From contig OZ025287.1 in assembly GCA_964019165.1 (NCBI GenBank), positions 4,780,844-4,844,843 of the forward strand: a stretch of 64,000 bases of DNA. The letters run 5' to 3'. Shown piece by piece: positions 38,101 to 48,062 of the stretch. Every line of letters begins with the position of its first letter. Positions within the stretch are counted from its first letter, which is position 1. This stretch comes from Mastigias papua (lineage: Eukaryota; Cnidaria; Scyphozoa; Rhizostomeae; Mastigiidae). The notes beneath the pieces are model-generated. The model searched no databases. It worked only from the letters and a program-made list of their open reading frames with translations, and was not told the origin of the DNA. Made by a program: the position numbers and the translations under genes.

Positions 38101-39269
38101 AGGATGTTCTAATGGATTTACATGGAGCCCACTTGGGGGAAAATAAAAGTCTTAGTCTAGCAAGAGATTATGTGTTCTGGCCTTCAATGACTGCTCATAT
38201 CAAGGATAAGGTACGTTCATGTCAAATTTGTAATGCTTTTCGAAACCAACAACAGAGGGAACCACTACTTCCCCATGAACCCGCCGGCCTACCGTGGGAA
38301 GTGGTTGGAACTGATATTTTCCAGTTTGCTGGACATTCTTATTTGATCATAGTTGATTTTTATTCCAAGTATTTTGAAGTGGAACTATTACGTCAACCAA
38401 CAACCATGTGTGTTATCAACTCAATGAAACAAGTTTTTGCTAGATTTGGGATTCCAATGAAAGTTGTCAGTGACAATGGCCCACAATATAATAATACGCG
38501 AGCTGTATTTAGTACAACTCATGAATTTAAGCATTTTGCAGAACAGTGGGGTTTTCAACACATAACAAGCTCACCAGGATATCCCCAATCAAATGGCTGT
38601 GCAGAAAGGGCAGTTCAGACTGCAAAACAAATCTTCAGGAAAGCTACAGCAGAAGGTAAAGATCCATTTCAAGGTCTCTTGAAATACAGAAATACACCCT
38701 TTGAAGATATAGGGGCATCACCAATCCAACTTTTGATGGGTAGGCGAACTCGTACAACATTGCCCACACATCGCCGCCTGCTCATACCCCAGGCTATGGA
38801 ACCAAAGACTGTTGTCAAAGCATTGAGAAATCAACAGAAAACTGCATCAGCAATTTACAACAAAAGCAGCAGGGATTTACCCCCATTAGAGGCTGGAGAT
38901 CATGTCAGAATATACAAAGATAGGCAATGGAGGAAAGCAGAAATACTTCCAAGGTCATACATTGTAAGAGATGAGAGCGGTCAGGTGTTCAGAAGGAACC
39001 GGAGACATATACTTGCTACTCCCAATGACCCACCTATAGTAGTAAGTACCCCAGCCATCCCAATAGTATCTGAACACCAAAATACCACTGTACCTGGACA
39101 ACCAGCAGTAAATGTAGAACACAAGAGTCCCAACCATGTACCAATCAGAACACCAACAGTACCTGGACAACCAGCAGTACATGAAGAGCACAAAAGCACA
39201 AACCATCTATCAATCAGAACACGATCAGGACGTGAAATAAAGAAACCTGACAGACTGATTGAACATTAA
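35190..39269 (+). CDS. Gag-Pol polyprotein of Ty3/Gypsy element
   Basis: The single 1,359-aa frame starts MAEKESFSKPG, 64 nt after the LTR. In order: a Gag region (about 1-200); a zinc-binding stretch with CKFCGYQ and a CCHC knuckle CLTCNKEGHFAKMC (about 230-243); an aspartic protease with KADTGAEATVIP (Asp near 310); a reverse transcriptase with LDASSGYWQLPV, RLPFGISSAPE and the catalytic IIVDDFLIHG (about 611-620); an RNase H with NVDASGTGLGAVI (about 760); and an integrase with a zinc finger from HGAHLGENKS to CQIC (about 977-1015) and the DDE residues in GTDIF, VVSDNGPQ and NGCAERA (about 1040, 1094 and 1138). The C-terminal ~80 residues hold two copies of a Pro-rich unit with TVPGQPAV. 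There is no chromodomain and no envelope frame. Gag and Pol are not separated by a frameshift. No stop or frameshift is seen. Confidence 0.95.
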   Translation: MAEKESFSKPGPLIFDAHAADNWRKFRMRFEIYLVASEKDEKPDKLKVNLLLNCAGSEAIEEFSHFEYSEDESPENYEDVCHKFEQLCQGARNVIYERFVFNRRSQQEGERIDNFVSDLKRLSLTCEFGAIKDSLIRDRIVGGVLSNELRGELLKKPDLTLQCAHDYCRTYEAAELQKFKFSQANEPGIHGTIHNIERQRKGPTKRCKFCGYQHMFTKPSICPAFKKKCLTCNKEGHFAKMCPNKGKRESNINAVEQELTSSDLDQEEKVTSHLYFGSVEVASIINQPSGVKKNLISLKVAQKTVKFKADTGAEATVIPYDIYKSITTKPLQKIYQPLKGWLARKPVHPVGCVKLPVQYRQRKMDLLFLVVHGDFTPLLSCNACLDLEVLQFMNLGILEVPQPIPSEKHKDKILKNGLFDNDNVLSQYRDCFSLKPGTLPIKVHLEIDQSIPAVVHPPRKIPVALLEPTKQKLSEMETDGIIVKEDEHTPWVSSMVVVDKRKETTRDNPPTKDSIRICIDPRDLNRALKRPHYPMVTVEQVADRLAGDSVFTTLDASSGYWQLPVDEESSKLLTFNTPWGRYRFTRLPFGISSAPELYQREMDKLFANLPVEIIVDDFLIHGKDENDINEKMIAVLERSREVGLKFNPQKVKLRVQQVTYVGHVFTSEGLKPDPEKVRAIQDMPPPSDKNGVLRFLGTINYLDKFIEHKADLQGPISQLTQKSAEFTWEAPQQEAFDKLKAVITKAPVLAYFDNDKPTVLNVDASGTGLGAVILQDGKPIAFSSKTLSSCEQRYANIERELLAILWGAQKFHTYVYGRKVLVETDHKPLEAIFKKPLNECPPRLQRMLLKLTKYDLQVKYVPGKQQLISDCLSRAPLSDTVPMSDPEDVIGINLVDNLEIESNTLKRFKDATSTDITSQVVMDYVLQGWPSDKDHVDECAREYWNYKEELSVEDGLLFKSDRLVVPKSLRQDVLMDLHGAHLGENKSLSLARDYVFWPSMTAHIKDKVRSCQICNAFRNQQQREPLLPHEPAGLPWEVVGTDIFQFAGHSYLIIVDFYSKYFEVELLRQPTTMCVINSMKQVFARFGIPMKVVSDNGPQYNNTRAVFSTTHEFKHFAEQWGFQHITSSPGYPQSNGCAERAVQTAKQIFRKATAEGKDPFQGLLKYRNTPFEDIGASPIQLLMGRRTRTTLPTHRRLLIPQAMEPKTVVKALRNQQKTASAIYNKSSRDLPPLEAGDHVRIYKDRQWRKAEILPRSYIVRDESGQVFRRNRRHILATPNDPPIVVSTPAIPIVSEHQNTTVPGQPAVNVEHKSPNHVPIRTPTVPGQPAVHEEHKSTNHLSIRTRSGREIKKPDRLIEH

Positions 39270-39281
39270 TTGGACAGAGGA

Positions 39282-39467
39282 TGTTATAATTTGTTTTGTT
39301 ACTTTTATTTTGTTCCTTGTACCCCTGTGGGAGAATTCCCGCCACAGGAATATATTGCGTTTAGTTTTGTCTGAAGATTGATTTTTTTCTAAATTAACAC
39401 ATGGATATGTTGTGATTATATCTTGGTGTTTATCTCCAAACACACACATATAGAAGATATTATAACA
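39282..39467 (+). repeat. 3' LTR of Ty3/Gypsy element
   Basis: 186 bp, by eye identical to the 5' LTR, followed by the CATAT duplication at 39468-39472. Confidence 0.95.
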
Positions 39468-39472
39468 CATAT

Positions 39473-40278
39473 AGCTTTTTGTTTATGCTTAGTTAAGTTC
39501 TCTTTATAATCTTACCGTTGTTTTACGTAAAATTTTGTTCTGTTCTTATGTATTGGAGTTGTACAGGATCTTATGACAGTTTCATCCTTATTCCTATCAA
39601 ATATCAGATATATTGGTCTAAAAGACCTAAATCTTTTATAAAAACTTTGCACATAAGCAGTTGCATGAATCACCATCCCTTTGCTTTATTCTGCTTTTTA
39701 GGTTGTTCTATTCTGTTACTTTCATTCAAAATGCTTTGAAGTGCAGACTATAAAATGCAGACACTATACTGATTAATTATTTTCTGTACCATATATTGTC
39801 ATCCTAACTTTTGACAGCCGCAAATTATTCGGATTACACATAGTATACTAGCTACTTTGTCTGCAAAGTATCTTTCATAACTGTGCTGAAAGTGTCCTCA
39901 CTTGGATTTAGTGGGGGAGTGGTGGGAAATGGTATAGGCCATCAGCAGTAAATTATTGGCCTTAAGCTATAATCCTACTGATATTACATGTCACAATTTT
40001 AAGGCTCTGGCTTCTTTGTTGGAATTTTTTGTATCAAAAAGGCAATTTTGAAAGGCTCAACAACCCCTAAACGACCCTCTAAACGACCCTCAGCATTCGT
40101 CTTTGAATCGGCTTCAAAATTTCAAAAATTTCAAGAACACATTCTTTGCAACTTCTATTCACTGGGGAAATGTGGCTGTATATAAAACCCTTCAATGACG
40201 ACAATGATTACGAGAATAATATGGAATATGTAGAGGAACATAGTGGTGCTACAGAATTTATGAAAAACAGGTAGTTGC
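39473..40278. other. No gene recognised
   Basis: AT-rich sequence continuing the DNA interrupted by the Ty3 element. A direct duplication ('CCCTAAACGACCCTCTAAACGACCCTC') at about 40065-40091 is the only structure noted. Confidence 0.35.
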
Positions 40279-40635
40279 TTGAGAAGAAGTTGTGCATCTT
40301 GTGGTTTTCACTATTACAAAGAATTTGGAGAGTGGAACTTGACGAAGAACAAGAAGTCTTTCCCGACCCGAGGGAGGCAATGTTTTTTCCGATCTTCATA
40401 CAATATTTTTCCTCGAAAAGGCAAGAAAGGGATTGAAGGGCATCACCTAGTCACACATTTGCTAAATGAAGTAAGCCGATTTTCTACGCTTTATTACTTC
40501 TGTTCTTGGAAGTGTTACATTGACAGGAAGTGTTATGTGTGTGTTGTGTTCGAAAGCCCTGCGTTTTACTGTATTAATTTGAAGGATTCTGCACATTTAA
40601 AGATACAGGAGGATAGTGTATGCCCCAAAGCGACC

Positions 40636-42004
40636 ATGAACGCAGTAAATGAAATTCGTCAGGCAAAAAGGCGTCCAGGTTCAGCAGAAATAAAAGCTGT
40701 TGTAACTAGGAAAACTGGCCTAAGTAAATTGGAAGTACAAAGGCACCTAGATTTTCTACTTGAAAGTGGAGCTATAATAACAAACCAAGAGCGCATGGAA
40801 AAGAGTCGCTGTTTGTATTTGACATGGAATCAATAGTAAACGAAACAGAGGAGACTTCTGATATAGATGAAGCCTTGGATGATTTCCTTCCTACTGACAT
40901 AAACTATGCTGAGCAGTGAGCACACACACAAGCCCCCCAGCCAACAGATTTTATGGTATTTCTCGAGCTTATTGAAGAATTGACCAACGACCTCAGAAAT
41001 ACTAATGCAGTGATATCGGAAGAGCGTAGCAAAAGGGATTTATTAACAGCAGAAAATAATTACCTAAAAATTGAGAATATCACCCTTAAAAACAAACTCC
41101 AAATGCTGCCTCAAGGGACATCTCAAAAAGTCAAGGCACGAAGAGCATGCCAGTGATAGAAACTCAAACAGAAGAAATGAAGGCATGCCTGGGGTAGTTT
41201 ACGAAGATATCTTGGAATCCCAAACAGTTGTGGAAATTAAAAGACTTAGAGCCAAAGCTCGTTCAAAATCAAGCACATGAAATTTAGCCAAAAGCATCAA
41301 ATCACCAAACGATGATAAGCATATAAATATTATAGAAATAAAGAAAACTGCTTCAAGAGGAGGATAGCTCTGAAGGAGAAAGAGAAGCTACTACAAGTAC
41401 AAGCGAAAAAAAAACAAGAAATGCAAACTAAAGAAGAGCAATCATCACAAGTTCATGAAGATAATAACGCCAAATCCAAAAACAGGTTGAAAATAAGAAA
41501 GAAACTCACGAAGAACGTTCTTATACTTGGTGATTCAATGGTTAAAAACTTAGATGGAAGAAAGTTGAATGGATCCCTTCGAAATGGGTAAAATGTCTAC
41601 GTCAAACCTTTTAGCGGAGCAACTGTAGAAGACAAGGTAGATTACTCAAAACCGCCAATGAAAAGGAACCATGAAATTGTCATCCTTCATGTTGGGACAA
41701 CTAGCAAGCCTGCTGAAGAAATTGCAATTGAAATCACTAATTTGGCGATAGGTCTAAAAAGCGGAGAAAAAATAACGTTAGTGTATCAATCATTATATCC
41801 TGGGATGATGACCCAACATTAAATAAAAAAGCGACAGCTGTAAATGAGTACTTGAAGAGCATGTGCAAAACAAAAGATCTGGATCTTATCGAGCACCAAA
41901 ACATTGATGTAGCAAAGCATTTAAATGGAAGTGCTTTGCATTTAAACAGAAAGGGTACAGTCCTACTTGCTAGTGACATCACAAAGTATCCCAAAATGCA
42001 ATGA
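40636..42004 (+). pseudogene. ORF1 of CR1-type LINE with SGNH esterase domain
   Basis: From ATG 40636 the first ~65 residues (NEIRQAKRRPGSAEIKAVVT, then VQRHLDFLLESGAI) resemble a winged-helix fold; the frame stops at 40836. In shifted frames follow an acidic linker (ETEETSDIDEALDDFLP), a coiled coil at 40953-41156 (ERSKRDLLTAENNYLK), then KNVLILGDSMVKNLDG, VKPFSGATVEDKV, ILHVGTTS and, after a frame change, HLNGSALHLNRKGTVLLASD. GDSM and the final H-L-N-x(3)-LHLNRKG block are the ends of the SGNH/GDSL-like esterase domain known from ORF1 of CR1-like LINEs, where an RNA- or lipid-related role is proposed. At least four lesions occur. The 5' limit of the element is not clear; an open frame continues upstream to about 40279. 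Confidence 0.75.
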
Positions 42005-42014
42005 CAGAATCATG

Positions 42015-45000
42015 GGACTCGATATAATAAGCACACGGATAAGTATATCACGTCTAATCTAGAAATTCCAAATACCAATGAAATTCCTAATTCTGAAACT
42101 GACGAACTGGATCCCCTTACCAAATTATCAACCATTAGAGTTAGGAATAAAAGAGCCCTTATTGTGGCACATCTAAACATAAATTCCACCCGAAACAAAA
42201 TTGAAGATCTCAGATTTCTAATTTCAAATAATGTTGATATACTGGTAATATCCGAAACCAAATTAGATGAATCGTTTCCAATAAGTCAGTTTCAAATAGA
42301 TGCCCCTTCGTTATGACAGAAATGCAAACGGAGGAGGGATTCTTGTATTTATCAGAGACAGAATTCCAGCAAATAGCATAAACATAGAAATGTCACCGGT
42401 TCAATAGAGTGTATATTAACTGATATTAATGTTGGCAAGAAAAAATGGGTGATGATCAGTATCTACAGGTTTCCATCTCAATGTTAAAAATACTTTTTCA
42501 TTGAGATGAGCAGAGTGCAGGACCATCTTACTCCACGATATGATAGTTTTCTCATTGTTGGAGATTTAAATTCAGAAGAATCGGATTATGACATTAGCAA
42601 TTGCATGGACATTTATAGATTAACAAATTTGATAAAATGCCTCACCTGTTATGAATCGGTGGACAACCCCTCTTCGATAGATATGCTCCTAATGATCAAA
42701 ACCTCTAGTTTTCAAAATTTTGACAGTACTAAAAAGTTGTTTTGTAAAGAGGTCCAAGGATCGTTGTGTACCGTGACTACAGTAAATTTGATCCTTTAGG
42801 TTTCCAATCTGATGTTACAAATAATATATCTGGGGATAGCAAAGCATTCTTGGTATTTGAAAACTTTAACTGTATTGTTGAAGAACTACTGAATAAACAT
42901 TCACCTATAAAACAAAAATACTTACACGCAATTGATACTCCGTTCATGACGAAAACTCTGAGAAAGGCCATTATGCTGCGCAGCTACGTAACAGTTTAAA
43001 CAAGCAGAATAGCTTAGAAAATGAGAAAGCGTATAAAAAACAACGAAATAAGTGTTTAAAAATTCTACGTTAAGTAAAAGCATCATATTATGGAAACCTT
43101 GATATTAATTCTGTCACTGACAACAAGAGGTTCTGGAGAACTATAAAACCACTCTTTACTGACGAGGCTCAGACCACACCAAGTATCACACTTCTCGAAA
43201 ATGAAAAGTTAATTACTGATGAAATTGTAATAGCTAAGATCTTTAATGAATTCTTTGCCAACATCATAGATGCAATTGATTGAATTGATACCTAGCACAA
43301 TAGGCCATCTGCTGAATCGTATTGAAATTGCTATCGAAAAAAACAGACATCACCCCAGCATTCTAAAGCCCTGGCCAAACGACTCAACAAAGTTCAGTGA
43401 CATGTTGAGTGAAAAGTTTAGTCGTTTAGCCACCTTGCTCAGCGTTGTTGAGCGATGTTGAGAGATGTTCAGAGAAGTTTGATCTTGGTCAAAAATGTTT
43501 AGCCAACAAGATTAAACTTCTATTGTTATGAGGTGTTGTTGAGCGATGTTTAGCCGTTTGGCCGGGCAGCTGAACAAAGTTCAGTGCACGCATGCGCATT
43601 AGTGTAGTCTTAAGCTTTGCCGCCAAAACATATATCGACATTGAAGAAAAAGATCTTGTTACCGCTGCTTGTTACAAATAACTGCTTGTTACAAATAGAG
43701 TGGAATCAGCCAGGAAAGGAAAAAGAAAGCCTGTTGTGTCCCCTATGCTAAATTCCTTCACTAAGTTGCTGCAGAGCCCATTTTCTTCCCGCTTGCAAAT
43801 CCAGCCCATCGTCTTTCTTTCCTTCGAAGTGGCTGTATTTTCATGATTAAGCTCCACAATTGCCAGGATGGCAACTATTTCCGTTTCGCAACACCACAAT
43901 CGTCTTGAACCGCCATATTCCCTATAAAAATATTGAGATTGCCAAACAGCAGAGTGAGGCACGGCTTGGTTCCAAGCCCCGTCGCGCTCACAAGTCGAAA
44001 TGTTTAGTGGAATGTTGAGTTCAAAGTTTAGTCGTTTGGCCACCGCCTACTCAACAAAGTTGAACAGCACTGAAAGTGACTCAACATTGTTTAGTGAAAT
44101 GTTGAGTGAAAAGTTCAGTCGTTTGGCCAGGCCTTAAGAATGGTGGGCAATACTTCGTCTTTTGAGTTTAGACCATTTACTGTGACAACTGTAAACGAAG
44201 AATTATCGACACTAAATCCAAAGAAAGCATCCATGATTCATAGTATTCCTCCAAGGGTACTAAAAGAAAATTTGGACATTTTTTCACCGTTGTTAACAAA
44301 AATTTTCAGTAACGCCATATCTCAGAATGAGTTTCCTGATGACCTAAAACTAGGTAACATAACCTCCCTGTTTAAAAAGGATGAAGCTACAAATAAGCAC
44401 AATTATAGACCCATTACAGTACTACCCGTTCTCTCTAAAGTATTTGAACGTCTTCTATACTCTCAGATGACTGGATTTGCGAATAAATTTCTAGTTCCAT
44501 ACTTATGTGGCTTTAGGAAAGGCTTCAATACACAACATGCACTATTAAGACTAATGCATACTTGCAAGGATTCCCTAGATAAAAAAACAAGTTGCTGGTG
44601 CTTTACTGATGGATCTTTCTAAGGCGTTTGATTCCATAAAAGATTAGGTATTAATTGCAAAATTAAATGCCTACGGGTTTAGTAAGAAAGCTCAATTAAT
44701 GATCTATAAGTACATATCAGGAAGAAAACAAAGAGTAAAATTAAATAGTTCATTCAGCAACTGGCATGAATCTTTTGTAGGAGTACCACAGGGTTCAGTC
44801 TTTGGACCTCTTCTTTTGAATGTATATATTAATGATCTTTTCTCTATGGTAACGGACACTGCAGTATGCAATTTTGCCGATGATACCACCATATTCACAG
44901 CCGACAGTTGCTTAGATGAAGTATTAGAACGGCGAGAAACTGATGCTCTTATCTTATCAAAGTGGTTCCTGAAAACTTTATGAAATTGAATAAAGGAAAG

Positions 45001-45660
45001 TGTCATCTACTAACTTTCGGGACAATCCAAAGTAATATTACGATCAAAGTTGGTGAGGCTATTTTTGGAGAAAGCTCCGAAGAAAAACTACTAGGAGTGA
45101 TATTAGACAAAAACTTAATCTCAGAAGTCATATTTCAAACTTATGTAAGAGAGCTAGTCAGAAACTGCACGCCCTTGCTAGAGTATCAACATTCATGAAT
45201 TCTGGAAAGCTACGTCTCCTAATGAACAGCTTCATAAATGCACAATTCAGCTATTGCCCCCTAATTTGGATTTTTCATGACAGATATGTAAATAAAAAAT
45301 TGAATATAATTAATGAAAGAGCACTCAGAATTGCCTACAGGGCTACCCATGCTGACAATGAAGTTTATTGAAACTAGATAATGCAGTGTCTCTTTACCAG
45401 CGCAATCTACAATACTTGATGACTGAAATTTACAAAACCAAAAACAGCCTAAATCCCAGCTTCATGAAAGAGCTTTTAAGCCAAGAGCATTGCAATATGA
45501 TCTAAGAAATAAAAATACTCTTCATATACCAAAAGCAAGGACAACGTCATATTGCATAGATACAGTGCAATACATTGGTCAAAAACTGTGGCAAATGCTA
45601 ACTCCTAATGTTAGAGAGTAACCATTCTTAATAGCATTCAAACAAGAAATAAGATCCTGG
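42015..45660 (+). pseudogene. ORF2 (endonuclease + RT) of CR1-type LINE, broken and interrupted
   Basis: The endonuclease starts LIVAHLNINSTRNKIEDL, with ILVISETKLDESFP and, further on, FLIVGDLNSEESD. The linker then breaks at 43370, where a Harbinger-derived element sits. RT resumes at 44131 with TVNEELSTLNPKKASMIHSI, NYRPITVLPVLSKVFERLL, CGFRKGFNTQHALL, LMDLSKAFDSI, GVPQGSVFGPLLLNVYIND and CNFADDTTIF. The C-terminal region reads to about 45660 in several frames. It carries stops in the endonuclease, a TAG after DSIKD and several frameshifts. The 3' tail is TTATTATTATTA near 45865. It is the same broad clade as the 49.9-kb fragment. Confidence 0.85.
43371..44130. mobile_element. Harbinger-derived element nested in the LINE
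   Basis: A 760-bp unit with perfect terminal CTGGCCAAACGAC / GTCGTTTGGCCAG and a GCC duplication at both flanks (43368-43370, 44131-44133). The sub-terminal zones repeat AACAAAGTTCAGTG and 'GTTGAGTGAAAAGTTTAGTCG' type phrases. On the minus strand (43672-44043) the frame reads AILAIVELNHE, then GWICKREENGLCSNLVKEF and GDTTGF, matching the N-terminal block of PIF/Harbinger transposases ('WvrpWl.rRee.Ga...Ll.El...D...F'). The catalytic part is absent, so it is an internal-deletion derivative. Confidence 0.8.
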
Positions 45661-45866
45661 ATCCTGCACAATCAAGTGTGATTGTAGATTGTGCAAAACG
45701 TTTATACCTAGGATTGGTTTTATTTAACTTTATACCGTTCAGTGTATTTTATCTACTTTGCCTAATTATCTAATTATCTTCATACTGACAGTTGGCCTTA
45801 ATTAGCTTTATATAGCTATATACATTGTGAGCCAGCTTAAAATAAATTATTTTTTATTATTATTAC

Positions 45867-46145
45867 TTGGAATGTTATTTATTATCAGACTAACTACATA
45901 ATTACTAAATTAACTAATATAATAATTCGCACAAGTTATTACATATTCTGCATGCACAACAGACCCTGGAATAACCCGGAACTTCTTTCTTATTACCAAC
46001 TGTCTTTCCTCCGTTAGCTTGTTCATATATATAGTATGTCTCTATTTTTTTAAATAAAATTATCTGTAATTAGGCCAGCCAAGTACAAATTACCTGTCAT
46101 TAGAGAGATTTATATTTGTATGCTTAGTTATATATGTCAAAATTT

Positions 46146-46150
<5 letters not shown>
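45867..46150. other. Gap between LINE tail and TA tract
   Basis: AT-rich DNA; nothing recognised. Confidence 0.3.

Positions 46151-46224
<74 letters not shown>
46151..46224. repeat. (TA)n microsatellite
   Basis: 74 bases of TA directly abutting the open frame of the PLE fragment, so the PLE appears 5'-truncated at a TA tract. Confidence 0.95.
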
Positions 46225-46226
<2 letters not shown>

Positions 46227-46963
46227 AGGAGAGCGTTGTTAGGGCACAGGTAGCTCGTGCTAATAGTTTAGATAGAGCGACTCTACTAAGTCAGGAAAGT
46301 AGATGTAATGAGGAGAGGAAAGATCGTATTCCGTTTGTAGTATCATACCATCCAGCACTTAGTGAGCTAAGGGGTTTAGCCAGTAGACTTCAGAACATGT
46401 TGGAGGCGTCTGAGGAACACAAGAGCGTGTTTCGACATGAGCCTCTTGTGGTATTCAGACATGCCCCCAACCTTAAGGATAGTTTAGTTAGGGCCAAGCT
46501 TCCAAAGTTGCAGATAGAATCAGATAAGGGTTGTTTTAGATGCGGTAAATCGAGATGTCAGCTTTGTAGGTTCATGTCTGAGGGTAACAGTTTTAGATCA
46601 AATGTCTCTGGAAGTGAGTTTAAAATTAGCAGTAGATATACATGTGATTCGTCAGGGGTAGTATATTTATTAGGTTGTAAAGTTTGTGGGAAGCAGTATG
46701 TAGGTAGTACTTTTACGTCATTTAGGGTTAGATTTAATAATTACAAGTCAGCTAGCAGGAGGTATTCTAAGAGAGAAGTAGTCACACAGGCAGATTTTTT
46801 TAGACATTTTACTGAAGCTAATCATCATGGTTTTATGGAGGACGTTAGTTTTCAGATCATAGACAGAGTTTTTGGGGAGTCTAGACATAGAGAAGGGTTT
46901 TGGCAGTTTAAGCTAGGTAGTTTTGCACCAGAAGGACTTAACGTCAGATTTGTAGACTCTTAA
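46227..46963 (+). pseudogene. Penelope-like element, linker and GIY-YIG endonuclease (family 2), 5'-truncated
   Basis: Open from the edge of the TA tract: RIPFVVSYHPALSELRGLAS, then PLVVFRHAPNLKDSLVRAKL, a Cys cluster (CFRCGKSRCQLC), the GIY-YIG core VVYLLGCKVCGKQYVGST, the catalytic-region Arg in RVRFNNYKSA, and the closing HREGFWQFKLGSFAPEGLN. This is the order seen in the C-terminal half of endonuclease-positive PLE proteins, where the nuclease nicks the target for priming. The reverse transcriptase is missing. The stop is at 46961-46963. The frame that remains has no lesion. The 3' flank leads, 240 bp on, into the hammerhead-like motif and palindrome. Confidence 0.85.
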
Positions 46964-47245
46964 CTTCTCTTTTAGAATGCCTCGTTTCTTAATAGTGTCT
47001 GCCTGTTGTTTTCAACTCTCCAGTATTTCCCACCTATGTCTTTGTCTAGCATTCAATTTACACTTCTTATATGGCATTTGTCTACACCTTGTCACTCTAT
47101 TGTTTCTTTCTTCACAGCTTTGGCCCTCCCCTGAATTACGCTCTACCACTGGAACAATTGTTAATAAGCAGGATCCCCTTGGGTAACACCTATTGTCACC
47201 CCATTGTTATGTAGGAAATTTAAGTAGGCCCCGTATCATTGTAAT

Positions 47246-47285
47246 GTTAGTACTGATGAAGATAATATATCGAAACGTTTACAAC
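47246..47285 (+). ncRNA. Hammerhead-ribozyme-like motif, left arm
   Basis: GTTAGTA, CTGATGA, AGATAATATATC, GAA, ACGT, T, TACAAC follow without gaps. GTT(A)GTA pairs with TACAAC (stem I, one bulged A). GATA/TATC forms stem II with one extra A next to the core. ACGT is self-complementary, as in the very short stem III of dimeric type I hammerheads, and U would be the cleavage-site base. The best-known PLE motif ends ACGUC; here it is ACGUU, which may be slower. Activity is not shown. Confidence 0.5.
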
Positions 47286-47302
47286 AGAAGAAAGTATATT
47301 TT

Positions 47303-47589
<287 letters not shown>

Positions 47590-47611
47590 ATTCAAAAATA
47601 TACTTTCTTCT

Positions 47612-47651
47612 GTTGTAAACGTTTCGATATATTATCTTCATCAGTACTAAC
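47612..47651 (-). ncRNA. Hammerhead-ribozyme-like motif, right arm
   Basis: Exact inverted copy of the left-arm motif, on the minus strand. Transcription of either strand through the palindrome would give one sense motif and one antisense copy able to pair with it. Confidence 0.45.
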
Positions 47652-47688
47652 ATTACAATGATACGGGGCCTACTTAAATTTCCTACAT

Positions 47689-47691
<3 letters not shown>

Positions 47692-47734
<43 letters not shown>
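47692..47734. repeat. (AT)n microsatellite
   Basis: About 43 bases of AT directly outside the right arm of the palindrome. Confidence 0.9.
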
Positions 47735-47740
<6 letters not shown>

Positions 47741-48062
47741 AAGGAGAAACGGAAGCTTTGGTACCAATGGTAGCTTTTGAAAGTACAATTATATCTCAAA
47801 GAGGAAGATTGGTCAATCTGAGGCATCCGACGACTTTTTTCTATATCAGTCCAAAAATTTACAATGACAACACATAATTACAAGACAATACCCCGAGGAG
47901 TATGAGAATACATTGTAACCTCGAGGCTTAACAGTTGATAAAACACATTGTACAAGAATAGGCTACAAAGTACTCTAGCACATTTATCCACTATCACTGC
48001 CAAAAGTCATGGAACACTTACATTACTATCCGTGATTTTTTCTCCTCGCGAAGCTTTCTGTC

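Larger units (their letters stand above)
34941..39467 (+). mobile_element. Full-length Ty3/Gypsy LTR retrotransposon, apparently intact
   Basis: 4,527 bp: LTR, primer-binding site, one continuous Gag-Pol frame, a purine-rich GGACAGAGGA tract just before the 3' LTR, and LTR. It is flanked by CATAT duplications. Matching LTRs and an unbroken frame indicate a recent insertion. It lies between BORCS5 and the 40-kb LINE and disrupts no recognised gene. Confidence 0.95.
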
